A stretch of 64,000 nt of DNA from Clostridia bacterium (GTDB lineage: Bacteria; Bacillota; Clostridia; Acetivibrionales; DSM-27016): contig JAOAIJ010000009.1 of NCBI GenBank assembly GCA_026414765.1, forward strand, positions 124,001 to 188,000, in the 5' to 3' direction. Position 1 is the stretch's first letter. Each line of letters begins with the position of its first letter. Shown here piece by piece: positions 28,282 to 37,593 of the stretch. The position numbers and the translations under genes are program-made. The notes beneath the pieces were generated by a model that saw nothing but the letters and a program-made list of their open reading frames with translations, had not been told where the DNA came from and ran no database searches.

Positions 28282-29277
28282 ATGAGTTTGTCAGACTCAA
28301 ATCCTCCTAGTTTTTTAGATAAGTTAAGAAATGATTCCGGAGTAGACGAGTGTAAAAAATTCTTTAGCAGTCTGGTACGGAAGAATACAAGAAAATCATT
28401 ACGCCTCATAAACGATGAGCAGCTAAACTTCTCAACGCTTTTCGCACTTCAACCGGTTATAAGAAAGCACGGTCTTTACCGCTACTTGACAGTCAGAAAC
28501 AAAAATGCCCTCAATATTGCTTCTCAAATACGGGCTGTAAAAAATGGCAGTGAACAAAACAAAGCACGCAGTCCAATGCCAATGACCCATTATGAACTGA
28601 AGTGGATGCTGGAGACAGGATACAGGGATGACGGTTTAAGCAATGAATACGGTGAGGTGCTTGATTCTGTTTCAATACTGCTTGCCAGGCAATATAAGGA
28701 TAAAGCAGCTCTGAATATAATAGCTGAAATGCTGTTCAACAGGTATAGAAACAAAGCTTTTATTTACGATCTGGCGTGGGGCTTGCTTGAATCATCCAAC
28801 CCGGATTGTCTGGTTTTAATAGCAGAAAGGCTGAATTCAGATGTCTCCTCTGATGTGGAACTTGCAAGAAAGCTCCTTAGCTTCATACCATGTATGAATT
28901 CAAATACCGCAAGAGAAAATAAAAAGCTGTATCAGGCCGTTTCAAGCTGGATACATGAAAACTACCCGTTCCTTTATTATACAGGTGAAGGATTTCAACA
29001 AACCAGCAATCCTGTGCCATATGCCGTTTCCTATGAGGCTAAATACCTTTGTAGGCCTGTATATCCCGAATCAGGCAAAATAAAGGATCCGCTGGGAGAA
29101 AACGAAAATAAACTTCTGAGTGATATTAAGGATCTGGATAGCACTAAAAAGTCATTACTGGCAAATTATTCGTATAGGCTATATTGTCAAAACATATACT
29201 GGTGGAATAAATGGCTGACCTATCCCGTTGCTGAACAGGTAAGAATTGCAGAAACGATGACAGGAGGATTGCCATGA
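28282..29277 (+). CDS. Unknown protein coupled to tgl, possible spore-coat factor
   Basis: From the ATG at 28282 it has 331 residues; an in-frame ATG at 28231 would add 17, and the ribosome site is weak for both, so the start is uncertain. No signal peptide, membrane segment or known domain is seen. The middle (ELKWMLETGYRDDGLSNEYG, LARQYKDKAALNIIAEMLFN) is helical. The C-terminus is rich in Tyr, Trp and Asn. Its stop overlaps the tgl start by 4 bp (ATGA), so the two are translationally coupled. A role as a substrate or helper of the spore-coat transglutaminase is inferred from that coupling alone. Confidence 0.65.
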   Translation: MSLSDSNPPSFLDKLRNDSGVDECKKFFSSLVRKNTRKSLRLINDEQLNFSTLFALQPVIRKHGLYRYLTVRNKNALNIASQIRAVKNGSEQNKARSPMPMTHYELKWMLETGYRDDGLSNEYGEVLDSVSILLARQYKDKAALNIIAEMLFNRYRNKAFIYDLAWGLLESSNPDCLVLIAERLNSDVSSDVELARKLLSFIPCMNSNTARENKKLYQAVSSWIHENYPFLYYTGEGFQQTSNPVPYAVSYEAKYLCRPVYPESGKIKDPLGENENKLLSDIKDLDSTKKSLLANYSYRLYCQNIYWWNKWLTYPVAEQVRIAETMTGGLP

Positions 29278-30053
29278 TAAGTATTTACGGCAGCATTATT
29301 GACTTTGATACTTTTACAAATAAGCATCAGCTTGCTGGTTTGAAAAGAAAAATTATTGAAATATTATACTCAAGCAGAGAGGTATACAGGTATGACAGCG
29401 AAAACCAGTTACTATTCGAACTATCTTTGAGGAAAAACATTATAGATGCTTCCTTGGCACTCTACCGGAGCAGGTTTTCTTTTAAGGTTTTCCGCAAATC
29501 CGTATGCAATGAGGATTATTGGATACGTACAGAAGAAGGCGGTTTTTTGCTAAAAGATAATGCAGCACCCTACGACGCAATACGCGATATTTATACAAAC
29601 AGCTTCAGATACGGCACCGAGTGCTCAACAGCAATAGTCATCATCTATTATGGAGCACTGGCAAACCTTTTTCCGAGTGGACTTTTTAACGACTTTTTCC
29701 CCAAAATCTACCTTATGAACTGGCAGCACCTTGATAACCGTTTGGGAGTTACACATCAAAGAAAAGTCATTGATTATCTGCCCGGTGACTGCAGATATTT
29801 TAAAAATCCTGATGTAGATCCTCTTACCCCGGAGTGGCAGGGAGAAAATGCTATAGATTTGGGTGACGGTACATATTATGGACATGGAATAGGTATAAAA
29901 ACTGTAGATGGAATAATAGAAGCCCTGAACAGACATCGAAAGGAAGGTTCTGAAACACCGGCATATTTAGTGGACTCTGCCACACGTCTGAATATGAGAT
30001 ATCTGGCAAATGTATACAACAGTACTGTATTACCTGTTCAAGCGGGTATATAA
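29274..30053 (+). CDS. tgl: Protein-glutamine gamma-glutamyltransferase (spore-coat transglutaminase)
   Basis: A 259-residue protein close in length and text to Bacillus subtilis Tgl (245 residues). Shared signatures are TECSTAIVIIYYGAL with catalytic C117 (Bacillus C116), GDCRYFKNPDVDP, WQGENAI and YYGHGIGI. The enzyme joins glutamine and lysine side chains of spore-coat proteins in the mother cell. Its presence shows the organism makes endospores. It overlaps the upstream unknown gene by 4 bp and is followed by a strong terminator. Sporulation-specific promoter elements could not be confirmed. Confidence 0.92.
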   Translation: MISIYGSIIDFDTFTNKHQLAGLKRKIIEILYSSREVYRYDSENQLLFELSLRKNIIDASLALYRSRFSFKVFRKSVCNEDYWIRTEEGGFLLKDNAAPYDAIRDIYTNSFRYGTECSTAIVIIYYGALANLFPSGLFNDFFPKIYLMNWQHLDNRLGVTHQRKVIDYLPGDCRYFKNPDVDPLTPEWQGENAIDLGDGTYYGHGIGIKTVDGIIEALNRHRKEGSETPAYLVDSATRLNMRYLANVYNSTVLPVQAGI

Positions 30054-30088
30054 AAAGGGACTGCTCCATTTTCAGGAGCAGTCCCTTT
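30054..30088. terminator. Bidirectional terminator between tgl and the acyl-CoA synthetase gene
   Basis: Perfect 14-bp inverted repeat (30054-30067 with 30075-30088) with a 7-nt loop, located directly after the tgl stop and 7 bp after the convergent synthetase stop. Confidence 0.85.
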
Positions 30089-30094
30089 AGTATT

Positions 30095-31930
30095 TTAAAG
30101 CTTCTCAATATTCTTTCCTGAAGCCTTTCTCATATCAAGCCCTGCCTTATCAAGCATTGCTTTAACTTTTTCATACTCCAAAGGCCTCTTTATCTTAAGT
30201 GTTGTGGTTTTTATCAAATCTTCTTCCGAAATAACAAAATAGCGTATGATTTTGTACTGGGGAATAGTCTTGTTTATGTCTCTGATAGCTGCATCAAATA
30301 CCGATGCAAGTTCTTTGTCCGCAGGTATGCTTCCCCTCTCGTCTGCCAATTTTTCCTTGTCCACAACCAGCTTTGCACATATCTGGATATCACCGTCAGG
30401 AGCGACATTCCCCCATACAAAGGAATCCTTTACTCCAGGTATGTTATTAAGCAGCACTTCATATTCTTCAGGGAATGCTTTTTTTCCGTTTGTCAAAACG
30501 ATCATTGACTTGGCACGGCCGGTTATCCTTATAAATCCGTCTTCATCAATGGTACCCAGGTCTCCGGTCCTGAGCCAGCCGTCAGCGGTAATTGTTTCAG
30601 CTGTGGCATCGGGATCCTCATAGTACCCCAGCATTATATTTCTTCCACGGGTGATTATTTCTCCCATTCCATTTTCATCGGGTGAATCAACCGCTACCTC
30701 TATACCAGCCATCGGATATCCTATAGTCCCCGGAACATTTACAAAATCGTTATTGGCTGCTACCACCGGAGAAGCTTCCGTAAGTCCGTAACCCTGCAAC
30801 AGCCTAAAACCTATCCTATCAAAGCCTACAACCACCTCTGTATCTAATGGCGCAGCTCCTGATACCGCCAGTCTCAAGCCCGGTCCAAGCTGATCAAACA
30901 CACTCTTGAACAGCTTTCTTCTTATATCAATTCCGATTGAACGCAATAAGTCCGATACTTTTATTAATAATGCAAACAATTTCTCCTTGCCGGATTTTTT
31001 TATTCCATCCTGTAGTTTTCTGTACATAGCTTCAAATATAGCCGGAACAGCTACCAATACAGTAACGTTATACTCACGAAGATTTTGTGCTATATGTCTG
31101 ATTCCATCACAGTACGCAATACAGACACCACTGTGCACCATAAACATCAGTCCTATAGTATTTTCGAAGGTATGATGAAGGGGTAATAGCGATAAATGGA
31201 CATCCCCGGGCCCAATCGCGATTATCGTACTTACTGCGGTAACATTTGAAGCCAGGTTCGAATGCGACAGCATTACACCCTTTGATGTGCTTGTTGTCCC
31301 CGATGTAAACAGGAGAACATGCATCTTTTCTTTATCAATCTGAATATCTGTAAAGGATTTATCCCCTGCGTCCAGCATTTCCTTCCCTTTTCTTATCAGT
31401 TCGGGCACAGATAGGAACTTGGAAGCATTTTCAGGCACCTCTACAAGGTTTTCCATACAGATAAAATACTTTATTCTATCATTCTTCTTCTCTATTTCCA
31501 GCATCATATTGTGGTAGGCAGGGCTATAGAATATAGCTTCAACCTTGCCCCTCCCGATTAGGTTTTCCACCTCATTCTGGGGGAGGTATTTATCCATAGG
31601 TACTGCTATTCCCGTGCCGTTTATCACAGAGAAATAACATACGCCCCACTCATACCTGTTTTCACTTATAACGGATATACGGGTATCCTTCAGACCAATA
31701 GATATCAAGGCTGTACCCAGACAGTCGATTTCTCTGTCAAACTCCATAAATGTCTTACCTGTAATCCTGCCATCCTTATCCTTGAACTTGAAAGCGGTAG
31801 TATTTCCATACCTGTCCGCACTTCCTTTCACAAGCTCCCTGAGGTCATTTACCTTTCTGGGTTCATAGTAGCCCGTACCTTCGACAACTCTCCTACCGTC
31901 CTTATCGGTAATATTCACACCCTTTTTCAT
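30095..31930 (-). CDS. AMP-forming acyl-CoA synthetase (long-chain fatty acid type)
   Basis: A 611-residue adenylate-forming enzyme. It has the AMP-binding loop LLFTSGTTSTSKGVMLSH (~211-228), the motif GYGLTEASPVV (~382) and the hinge WLRTGDLGTIDEDGF. The C-terminal lobe holds KTTTLKIKRPLEYEKV with the catalytic Lys. It is closest to long-chain acyl-CoA synthetases (FadD type), which activate fatty acids with ATP and CoA. Start at 31930 behind GAGGAGG. Other AMP-ligase substrates are possible. Confidence 0.88.
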   Translation of the reverse strand: MKKGVNITDKDGRRVVEGTGYYEPRKVNDLRELVKGSADRYGNTTAFKFKDKDGRITGKTFMEFDREIDCLGTALISIGLKDTRISVISENRYEWGVCYFSVINGTGIAVPMDKYLPQNEVENLIGRGKVEAIFYSPAYHNMMLEIEKKNDRIKYFICMENLVEVPENASKFLSVPELIRKGKEMLDAGDKSFTDIQIDKEKMHVLLFTSGTTSTSKGVMLSHSNLASNVTAVSTIIAIGPGDVHLSLLPLHHTFENTIGLMFMVHSGVCIAYCDGIRHIAQNLREYNVTVLVAVPAIFEAMYRKLQDGIKKSGKEKLFALLIKVSDLLRSIGIDIRRKLFKSVFDQLGPGLRLAVSGAAPLDTEVVVGFDRIGFRLLQGYGLTEASPVVAANNDFVNVPGTIGYPMAGIEVAVDSPDENGMGEIITRGRNIMLGYYEDPDATAETITADGWLRTGDLGTIDEDGFIRITGRAKSMIVLTNGKKAFPEEYEVLLNNIPGVKDSFVWGNVAPDGDIQICAKLVVDKEKLADERGSIPADKELASVFDAAIRDINKTIPQYKIIRYFVISEEDLIKTTTLKIKRPLEYEKVKAMLDKAGLDMRKASGKNIEKL

Positions 31931-32301
31931 GCTAACCTCCTCTTAATCTCCCGGCAGGCCATTTAGTTTATTATATGACCAGGTAATAATTATTATTAAT
32001 TAAATTATACTTGTAAAAAGAATATTTGGCAAGGCAAATACCAATTAACCTTCCATTAATTGCTAATAAAATACAGGTATGAACCGTTACTTTTTTATTC
32101 TTTAGTACACGTTTATATCCAATATATATTTAAAGCACCTTCTTGTGAGTACGGACAAGTTCAGATATTCTAGTCAGATAAGTTTCACTGATTTGCATTT
32201 TTACATTGAATTGAATCAATATAAATGATACATTAAGAATTATTAAGGGGTACCATTTCTTAGTAAATAATAAATCATATATACAAAAGGAGGCATATAA
32301 A
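31931..32301. promoter_or_regulatory. Divergent intergenic region with candidate promoter for the hemolysin-III gene
   Basis: A 371-bp A+T-rich space. On the plus strand TTGAAT (32206-32211) and TACATT (32229-32234) are 17 bp apart. A strong AAAGGAGG ribosome site precedes the TTG start at 32302. No RNA gene or known riboswitch is seen in the rest. Confidence 0.45.
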
Positions 32302-32949
32302 TTGTCCAATAAAATAATAAAACTGACATTCGGAGAGGAAGTTGCCAATGCTATATCTCACGGAGTAGCATCACTGGTAGTCTTATGCTCACTTCCTGTC
32401 GCCGCTGTTATTGCTTACACCAAAGGCTCAATAACAGATGTAGCTGGCGTGACTATATTCTGTATCTCAATATTCATGATGTTTTTGATGTCGACTTTGT
32501 ATCACGCCATGCAGCATGACACAAAGCATAAGGTAGTTATGAAAATACTTGATCATATTTTTATATACGTTGCCATAGCAGGTACATATACTCCTATTGC
32601 ACTATCTGTCATAGGTGGATGGCAGGCTGTAGTCATGCTTGCGATACAATGGGTAATGGTACTGTTTGGTATCCTTTACAAGTCTATTTCAAGACGTTCC
32701 ATGCCTAAGATATCACTTGTCATATATCTGGTTATGGGCTGGACTATCATAATATTCATGCCCTTATTCATAAAAAATGCCAATCCCCCTTTATTCTGGA
32801 TGATTTTTGCAGGAGGCATTTTATACTCTCTTGGAGCTGTATTCTATGCAAAAAAAGGGTTCAAGTACCACCATATGGTTTGGCATATTTTTGTTTTTCT
32901 CGGAGCGCTGACACACTTTATAGGAATATGCTTCTATATGTATAAATAG
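32302..32949 (+). CDS. Hemolysin III/PAQR-type membrane protein
   Basis: A 215-residue protein with seven membrane segments. The family's histidines are present: ISHGVASL, TLYHAMQH, ILDHIFIYVAIAGTYTP, and the C-terminal HHMVWHIFVFLGALTHF, which form a likely metal site. The bacterial Hly-III/YqfA group is related to eukaryotic PAQR receptors; bacterial roles are uncertain (membrane fluidity or lipid hydrolysis suggested). The start is a TTG with a very strong ribosome site. A 25-bp perfect hairpin ends the gene. Confidence 0.88.
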   Translation: MSNKIIKLTFGEEVANAISHGVASLVVLCSLPVAAVIAYTKGSITDVAGVTIFCISIFMMFLMSTLYHAMQHDTKHKVVMKILDHIFIYVAIAGTYTPIALSVIGGWQAVVMLAIQWVMVLFGILYKSISRRSMPKISLVIYLVMGWTIIIFMPLFIKNANPPLFWMIFAGGILYSLGAVFYAKKGFKYHHMVWHIFVFLGALTHFIGICFYMYK

Positions 32950-33006
32950 CATAAAAACAGTAAGGGGCTGAGATAAAATTTTCTCAGCCCCTTACTGTTT
33001 TTATGC
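32949..33006 (+). terminator. Terminator after the hemolysin-III gene
   Basis: Perfect 25-bp inverted repeat (32949-32973 with 32982-33006) and an 8-nt loop, beginning at the stop codon. Includes a T-run inside the 3' arm. Confidence 0.88.
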
Positions 33007-33165
33007 AGTCTGATTTCACATATACTCCCGTCTTTGTCAGATACTCTCTCTCTGCATATTGCATTTATTATCACCTGCCTGTATAAGCAAGTAACGGGCT
33101 TGAACCAGCCTACTTAGAATTTTACCCATTCTACATAAAATTTGTCAGGTTTTAGTCAGATTATG

Positions 33166-33194
33166 GTGAAATATTACTACATTTGTGATATAAT
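33166..33194 (+). promoter_or_regulatory. Candidate promoter of the protease pair
   Basis: GTGAAA (33166-33171) and TATAAT (33189-33194), 17 bp apart, about 160 bp before the subtilisin-like gene. The rest of the 349-bp space 33007-33355 is A+T-rich with no recognised RNA element. Confidence 0.5.
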
Positions 33195-33355
33195 AGTAAT
33201 AATTAATAAACACCATTTCATAAAAATTACGCTTTCAGTATTTATATGTCATGTCTTAATAACCTGAAAAACATTATTAACCAAATATTTATTCATTATT
33301 ATCAAATTTATAGCTGCCTAATAGTGGTATTTCATTAATAAAAGGAGTGCATTGT

Positions 33356-36300
33356 ATGAATTTTCATTTTTCCAGCAGAAGCACTAAAACTATTTCCCTT
33401 TTAACATTGGTAATATTTCTTGCCCTGATATGCAGTCCGGTAAAACTTTCATCCGCTGCCGATTCAAACACCGGTGAGGAGCTGGTTTTGAAACTGGCAC
33501 CCAACAAAAGCATCAGCCAGGTTGTGACAAAATACAAGGTTACCGTTGCAGAAACCATCAAGGAACTTGGTATTTATAAAGTCAAGCTTCCCAGGGATGC
33601 TAAAAAGGAGGATATTCTGAACAGCTTAAAATCAGACCCTCTTGTTCAGCATTGCCAGCCAAACTATAAATATGCTGCAAGTTCCGAGGCAGAGTACGAG
33701 CCAAACGATCCGGATTATGACCTTCAGTGGGGTCTTCCTAAAATCAAAGCAAATCAGGCCTGGGATGCCGCCAGGGAAAAAAGCACGGTAACTCTGGCAG
33801 TTTTGGACACCGGGGTGAATACAAGCCACCCGGATCTGGCAGGAAGGTTTGTCAGCGGGTATAATACGATTTCCAACAGTGCAAATGTAAGCGATGATAA
33901 TGGACATGGCACACATGTTGCCGGTATTGCTGCTGCTATAAGGAATAACAGTAAAGGAATAGCGGGAGTCTCAAATAAAATCTCCATAATGCCGATCAAA
34001 GTTCTGGATTCCACAGGTTCCGGCTATACCACAGATATTTGCGAGGGTATAGTATGGGCTGCCAACCGGGGAGCAAAAATAATCAACCTTAGTATGTCTG
34101 CTCCCGGTAAGGATGAATTCCTGCAAAGTGCTATCGACTATGCATATGATAAAGGAGCAATAATTGTAGCTGCAGCGGGCAATTCAAATACGGACACGGC
34201 TTACTATCCTGCTGCCCTGAATAATGTCATTGCAGTTTCCTCTTTGGATACCTCAGGCTTTAAGGCCTATTCATCAAATTACGGTACATATATCGATCTG
34301 ACTGCACCGGGAGTCAATATCTACAGTACAGCCTCAGACGGAAAATACGGCTATATGTCGGGAACATCCATGGCAGCATCTTTCGTATCTGCCGCAGCTG
34401 CTTACTTGTGGAGCCTTGACAACACATTAACCGCTGAAAAAGTCGAGCAGACATTGAAGGACTCTGCCACCGACATGGGATATTCAGGGAAAGACACCTA
34501 TTACGGATACGGTCTTATAAATTTGCGTAAAGCTGTACAAGCTTATGCCGTAAATCCTGCTCCACCCGATGCGCCTGCTCAAAATCAGGATGCGGGACAA
34601 AATCAGAACAATAATTCAAGCCAGACTCAGAATCCTGTAGAAATTCCAAGTCCGGCTCCGGCCATAGATCCAAATCAGAATACTCAACAGACTCAGAATA
34701 CAGGCACTACTCAAAAAAAATACGCAAACATAATATACTACTTATCCGAAGATGCCAGTGTTACAATACAAATATTTGATTGTCTGGGCAAACTTATAAG
34801 AGTTATTGAAAAAGATGCTTTTAAACCCGCAGGAATCAACTCATGCCAATGGGATGGTAAAGACTCCTACGGCACCCCTGTCAGAGATGGTGTATATACC
34901 TATAAAATCGAAGCGGTTGACAGTGCAGGTCATTGGTCTACACCTGCGTCAGGTACTATAATAGTTGAGCGGTATAACCCTTCAATTACACAGGTAAATG
35001 ATTACCCTGATCCGATAAACCCTCAGAAAGGTATGACAAGCACAATCAGCTATACCCTTTCAGAAAATGCAAATGTTACTATAGATATATATGATAACAA
35101 TCTAAACCCGGTAAAAAACCTCATAAATACTTATGTGTTTTTCGGTACATCCAAAGCAGTCTGGGATGGAACCAACAATAGCGGCCTGCCGGTAAAAGAC
35201 GGTTTATACCGGTATGAAATAAATGCAACCGACTCATTTGGCAAAAAAGCAGAAAAGGTTACAGGAACTATAACAGTGGAATTGACAGAAGCAAAAAGGC
35301 CTCCTCTAATCAGCAATAATGTAGAAAATCCGAATCCATATACTCCAGGCGGTATTGAGACTATGGCTATTACATATATACTATCAAAAGATGCCAGGGT
35401 AAATCTTTCTATAATAAACAATTCAGGATCTACCGTAAGAGTTCTGGAAAACAGTACACAGAAAAAAGCCGGCAGCTCTTCATCGATATGGGATGGTAAA
35501 GATTCTACAGGCAAAACAGTTCCGGCAGGAGATTACATCTACAGGATATATGCCGTAGACTCTGATGGTATGATGTCAAATACTGTAGAAGGAAAAATTA
35601 TTGTAACTGAAACAGTATTCAAGATAACTCTTATGGGAGATAAACCCGACCCCTTCCTGCCTGATGGTACTAGCTACAATACTATTGAATACGCCATATC
35701 CCGGCAGGCGGATGTAAAAATCAGCATATCCGACAGCAGTGGCTCCCTGATTGATACAATTTTCAGCGGACGCGTGACAGAAGGTACCAATAAAGCTCTT
35801 TGGTACGGTAAAAACTCATCCGGGAAAGTTGTTCCCGACGGAAAATATACATATAGGATCACTGCCACTGACCTTTCCGGAGTAACAGCCTCCCCTGTCA
35901 CAGGTGATATTATAGTAGCCTCCGGAAATAAGCCTTTGTTGTCATCCGTTAGCGACTCTCCGGACCCATTCATTCCGGCAAGCGGTAGTAAAAGCAATAT
36001 TTCTTATACACTGAGTGAAACTGCTGTTGTGAGTATCAAGATCCAGGACAGTAAGGGAACTTTGATAAGAACCCTCATAAACAGTACAGTCAGTCAGGGT
36101 AATAACCAGGCTATATGGGATGGGAAGGACAATACCGGTAAAACAGTCGTAAGAGGGTTGTACATTTACACCATAGATGCGACAGCGGGTCTCAGTAAAA
36201 GGCATGAGCAGCAGACAGGTACAATTACGGTTACAGATAATACTTCAACACTTGCAATAAGCAATTTCAGTGCTGATCCGAACCCATTCCATCCGAATGG

Positions 36301-37555
36301 CAGTAATAGTACGACTATCTCGTATAAATTATCTGCTGACGCCAAAGTCACAACTACTATCATAGATGCAGCCGGTACAGTAATAAAGGTATTGGAAAGC
36401 AATATTCAGAAAGCATCAGGGATTAGTTATACGGAGTGGGATGCAAAAAATTCGGCAGGCAAGCTGGCAGCTATAGGCAAGTATAAGTGTGAGATAAATG
36501 CAACAGGTGTTTCAGGTGAACAAGCTTCCATTACAGGAGAAATCTCTGTGCAGTATTCACTGCCTACGATCACCTCTGTTGTCGATTTGCCGGACCCGTT
36601 TTCTCCGCCTGTAGCAAAATCGCTCAACATCTCCTTTGTTCTCTCTAAGGATGCTGCCGTAGTACTGAAGGTATATGACCTTGCCGGTAATCCTGTCAGA
36701 ACATTGATCAATGGGGCTCTAAAATCAGGGGCGAATTTTGTTTTGTGGGATGGGAAAGATTCAAGCGGTAATTTCGTGAGGGATGGAGGTTATTATTCCT
36801 ACAGGATTGATGCAACAGATAATCTTGGAAACAAAGCCCCGACTTTTGTCGGCGTATTCACCATCGATTCGGTTCCACCCGGTATAGCGATGGAAGCCCC
36901 AAGTCCAAATCCGTTTGTCGTATCAGGCGGCAACTCAGTATTTACTTCATATACACTTACAGAGTCTTCAAAGGTAAAAATTGAAGTGTATGATTCAACA
37001 AACAGGGTTATAAAGGTTTTGGAAGACAATACCTTAAAAACATCAAGCAGGCAGAATATTTTATGGAACGGCAGAGATACAGAAGGAAACATCGTTTCAG
37101 AGGGTATATATAGAATTCAGGTAACCGCAGTTGATGAGGCCGGCAACAACTCCAAGCCGGTATCAGTAACCGTTACAGTAAAACATAAAGGCCCTGTAAT
37201 CACATGGTTTGATGATAATCCCGACCCTTTTGGGGCGGATGGAAAGGTATGCAGTACAATCAACTACTCCATTTCAAAAAAATCAAAGGTTACGATAAAG
37301 ATATATGACAGCAGCAATACACTTGTAAAAACCCTGATGGATCAGCAGATAACCATAGGCGGCTCAGCTTCATGGGATGGTACAAACGACTCAGGTGATA
37401 TTGTCCCAAGTGGAACTTACACCTATAAAATTGATGCAGTAGACGAATATGGTAATAAGGCAGAACAAAAAACAGGTACTGTCACCGTAGACTCAAGTGC
37501 ACCCGAGCTCAGCAACGGAAGTGCAGACCCCAACCCATTCATCCCCACAGAATAA
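33356..37555 (+). CDS. Secreted subtilisin-like S8 protease with nine FlgD-like Ig repeats
   Basis: From the ATG at 33356 (AAAGGAG 8 bp upstream) it has 1399 residues. A signal peptide (to ~33) and an I9-like propeptide (~38-100) come first. The S8 domain has D151 (VLDTG), H184 (GHGTHVAG) and S338 (GTSMAAS). A Gln/Asn/Pro linker (~400-455) leads to nine repeats of ~80-100 residues, each with YTLSE-like, WDGKDSxG-like and YTYKI-like blocks, as in the FlgD Ig-like domain. The chain ends 18 residues into a tenth linker (PNPFIPTE). No cell-wall anchor is seen, so it is probably released. The M6 protease gene follows 38 bp later. Confidence 0.88.
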   Translation: MNFHFSSRSTKTISLLTLVIFLALICSPVKLSSAADSNTGEELVLKLAPNKSISQVVTKYKVTVAETIKELGIYKVKLPRDAKKEDILNSLKSDPLVQHCQPNYKYAASSEAEYEPNDPDYDLQWGLPKIKANQAWDAAREKSTVTLAVLDTGVNTSHPDLAGRFVSGYNTISNSANVSDDNGHGTHVAGIAAAIRNNSKGIAGVSNKISIMPIKVLDSTGSGYTTDICEGIVWAANRGAKIINLSMSAPGKDEFLQSAIDYAYDKGAIIVAAAGNSNTDTAYYPAALNNVIAVSSLDTSGFKAYSSNYGTYIDLTAPGVNIYSTASDGKYGYMSGTSMAASFVSAAAAYLWSLDNTLTAEKVEQTLKDSATDMGYSGKDTYYGYGLINLRKAVQAYAVNPAPPDAPAQNQDAGQNQNNNSSQTQNPVEIPSPAPAIDPNQNTQQTQNTGTTQKKYANIIYYLSEDASVTIQIFDCLGKLIRVIEKDAFKPAGINSCQWDGKDSYGTPVRDGVYTYKIEAVDSAGHWSTPASGTIIVERYNPSITQVNDYPDPINPQKGMTSTISYTLSENANVTIDIYDNNLNPVKNLINTYVFFGTSKAVWDGTNNSGLPVKDGLYRYEINATDSFGKKAEKVTGTITVELTEAKRPPLISNNVENPNPYTPGGIETMAITYILSKDARVNLSIINNSGSTVRVLENSTQKKAGSSSSIWDGKDSTGKTVPAGDYIYRIYAVDSDGMMSNTVEGKIIVTETVFKITLMGDKPDPFLPDGTSYNTIEYAISRQADVKISISDSSGSLIDTIFSGRVTEGTNKALWYGKNSSGKVVPDGKYTYRITATDLSGVTASPVTGDIIVASGNKPLLSSVSDSPDPFIPASGSKSNISYTLSETAVVSIKIQDSKGTLIRTLINSTVSQGNNQAIWDGKDNTGKTVVRGLYIYTIDATAGLSKRHEQQTGTITVTDNTSTLAISNFSADPNPFHPNGSNSTTISYKLSADAKVTTTIIDAAGTVIKVLESNIQKASGISYTEWDAKNSAGKLAAIGKYKCEINATGVSGEQASITGEISVQYSLPTITSVVDLPDPFSPPVAKSLNISFVLSKDAAVVLKVYDLAGNPVRTLINGALKSGANFVLWDGKDSSGNFVRDGGYYSYRIDATDNLGNKAPTFVGVFTIDSVPPGIAMEAPSPNPFVVSGGNSVFTSYTLTESSKVKIEVYDSTNRVIKVLEDNTLKTSSRQNILWNGRDTEGNIVSEGIYRIQVTAVDEAGNNSKPVSVTVTVKHKGPVITWFDDNPDPFGADGKVCSTINYSISKKSKVTIKIYDSSNTLVKTLMDQQITIGGSASWDGTNDSGDIVPSGTYTYKIDAVDEYGNKAEQKTGTVTVDSSAPELSNGSADPNPFIPTE
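34721..37500 (+). repeat. Nine tandem FlgD-like Ig repeats in the S8 protease
   Basis: Units begin near residue 456. Each has a core of about 80 residues: a (I/T)xYxLSExAxVxxxIxD block, an (A/G)xxxxxWDGKDSxGxxVxDGxYxY block and a GTIxV end. Linkers carry the recurring (P/S)xPDPFxP phrase. The units differ at many positions, so this is an old duplication rather than a recent one. Confidence 0.85.
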
Positions 37556-37593
37556 CAGCAAAAACCTATAAATACATATGTGAGGTATAGCTT

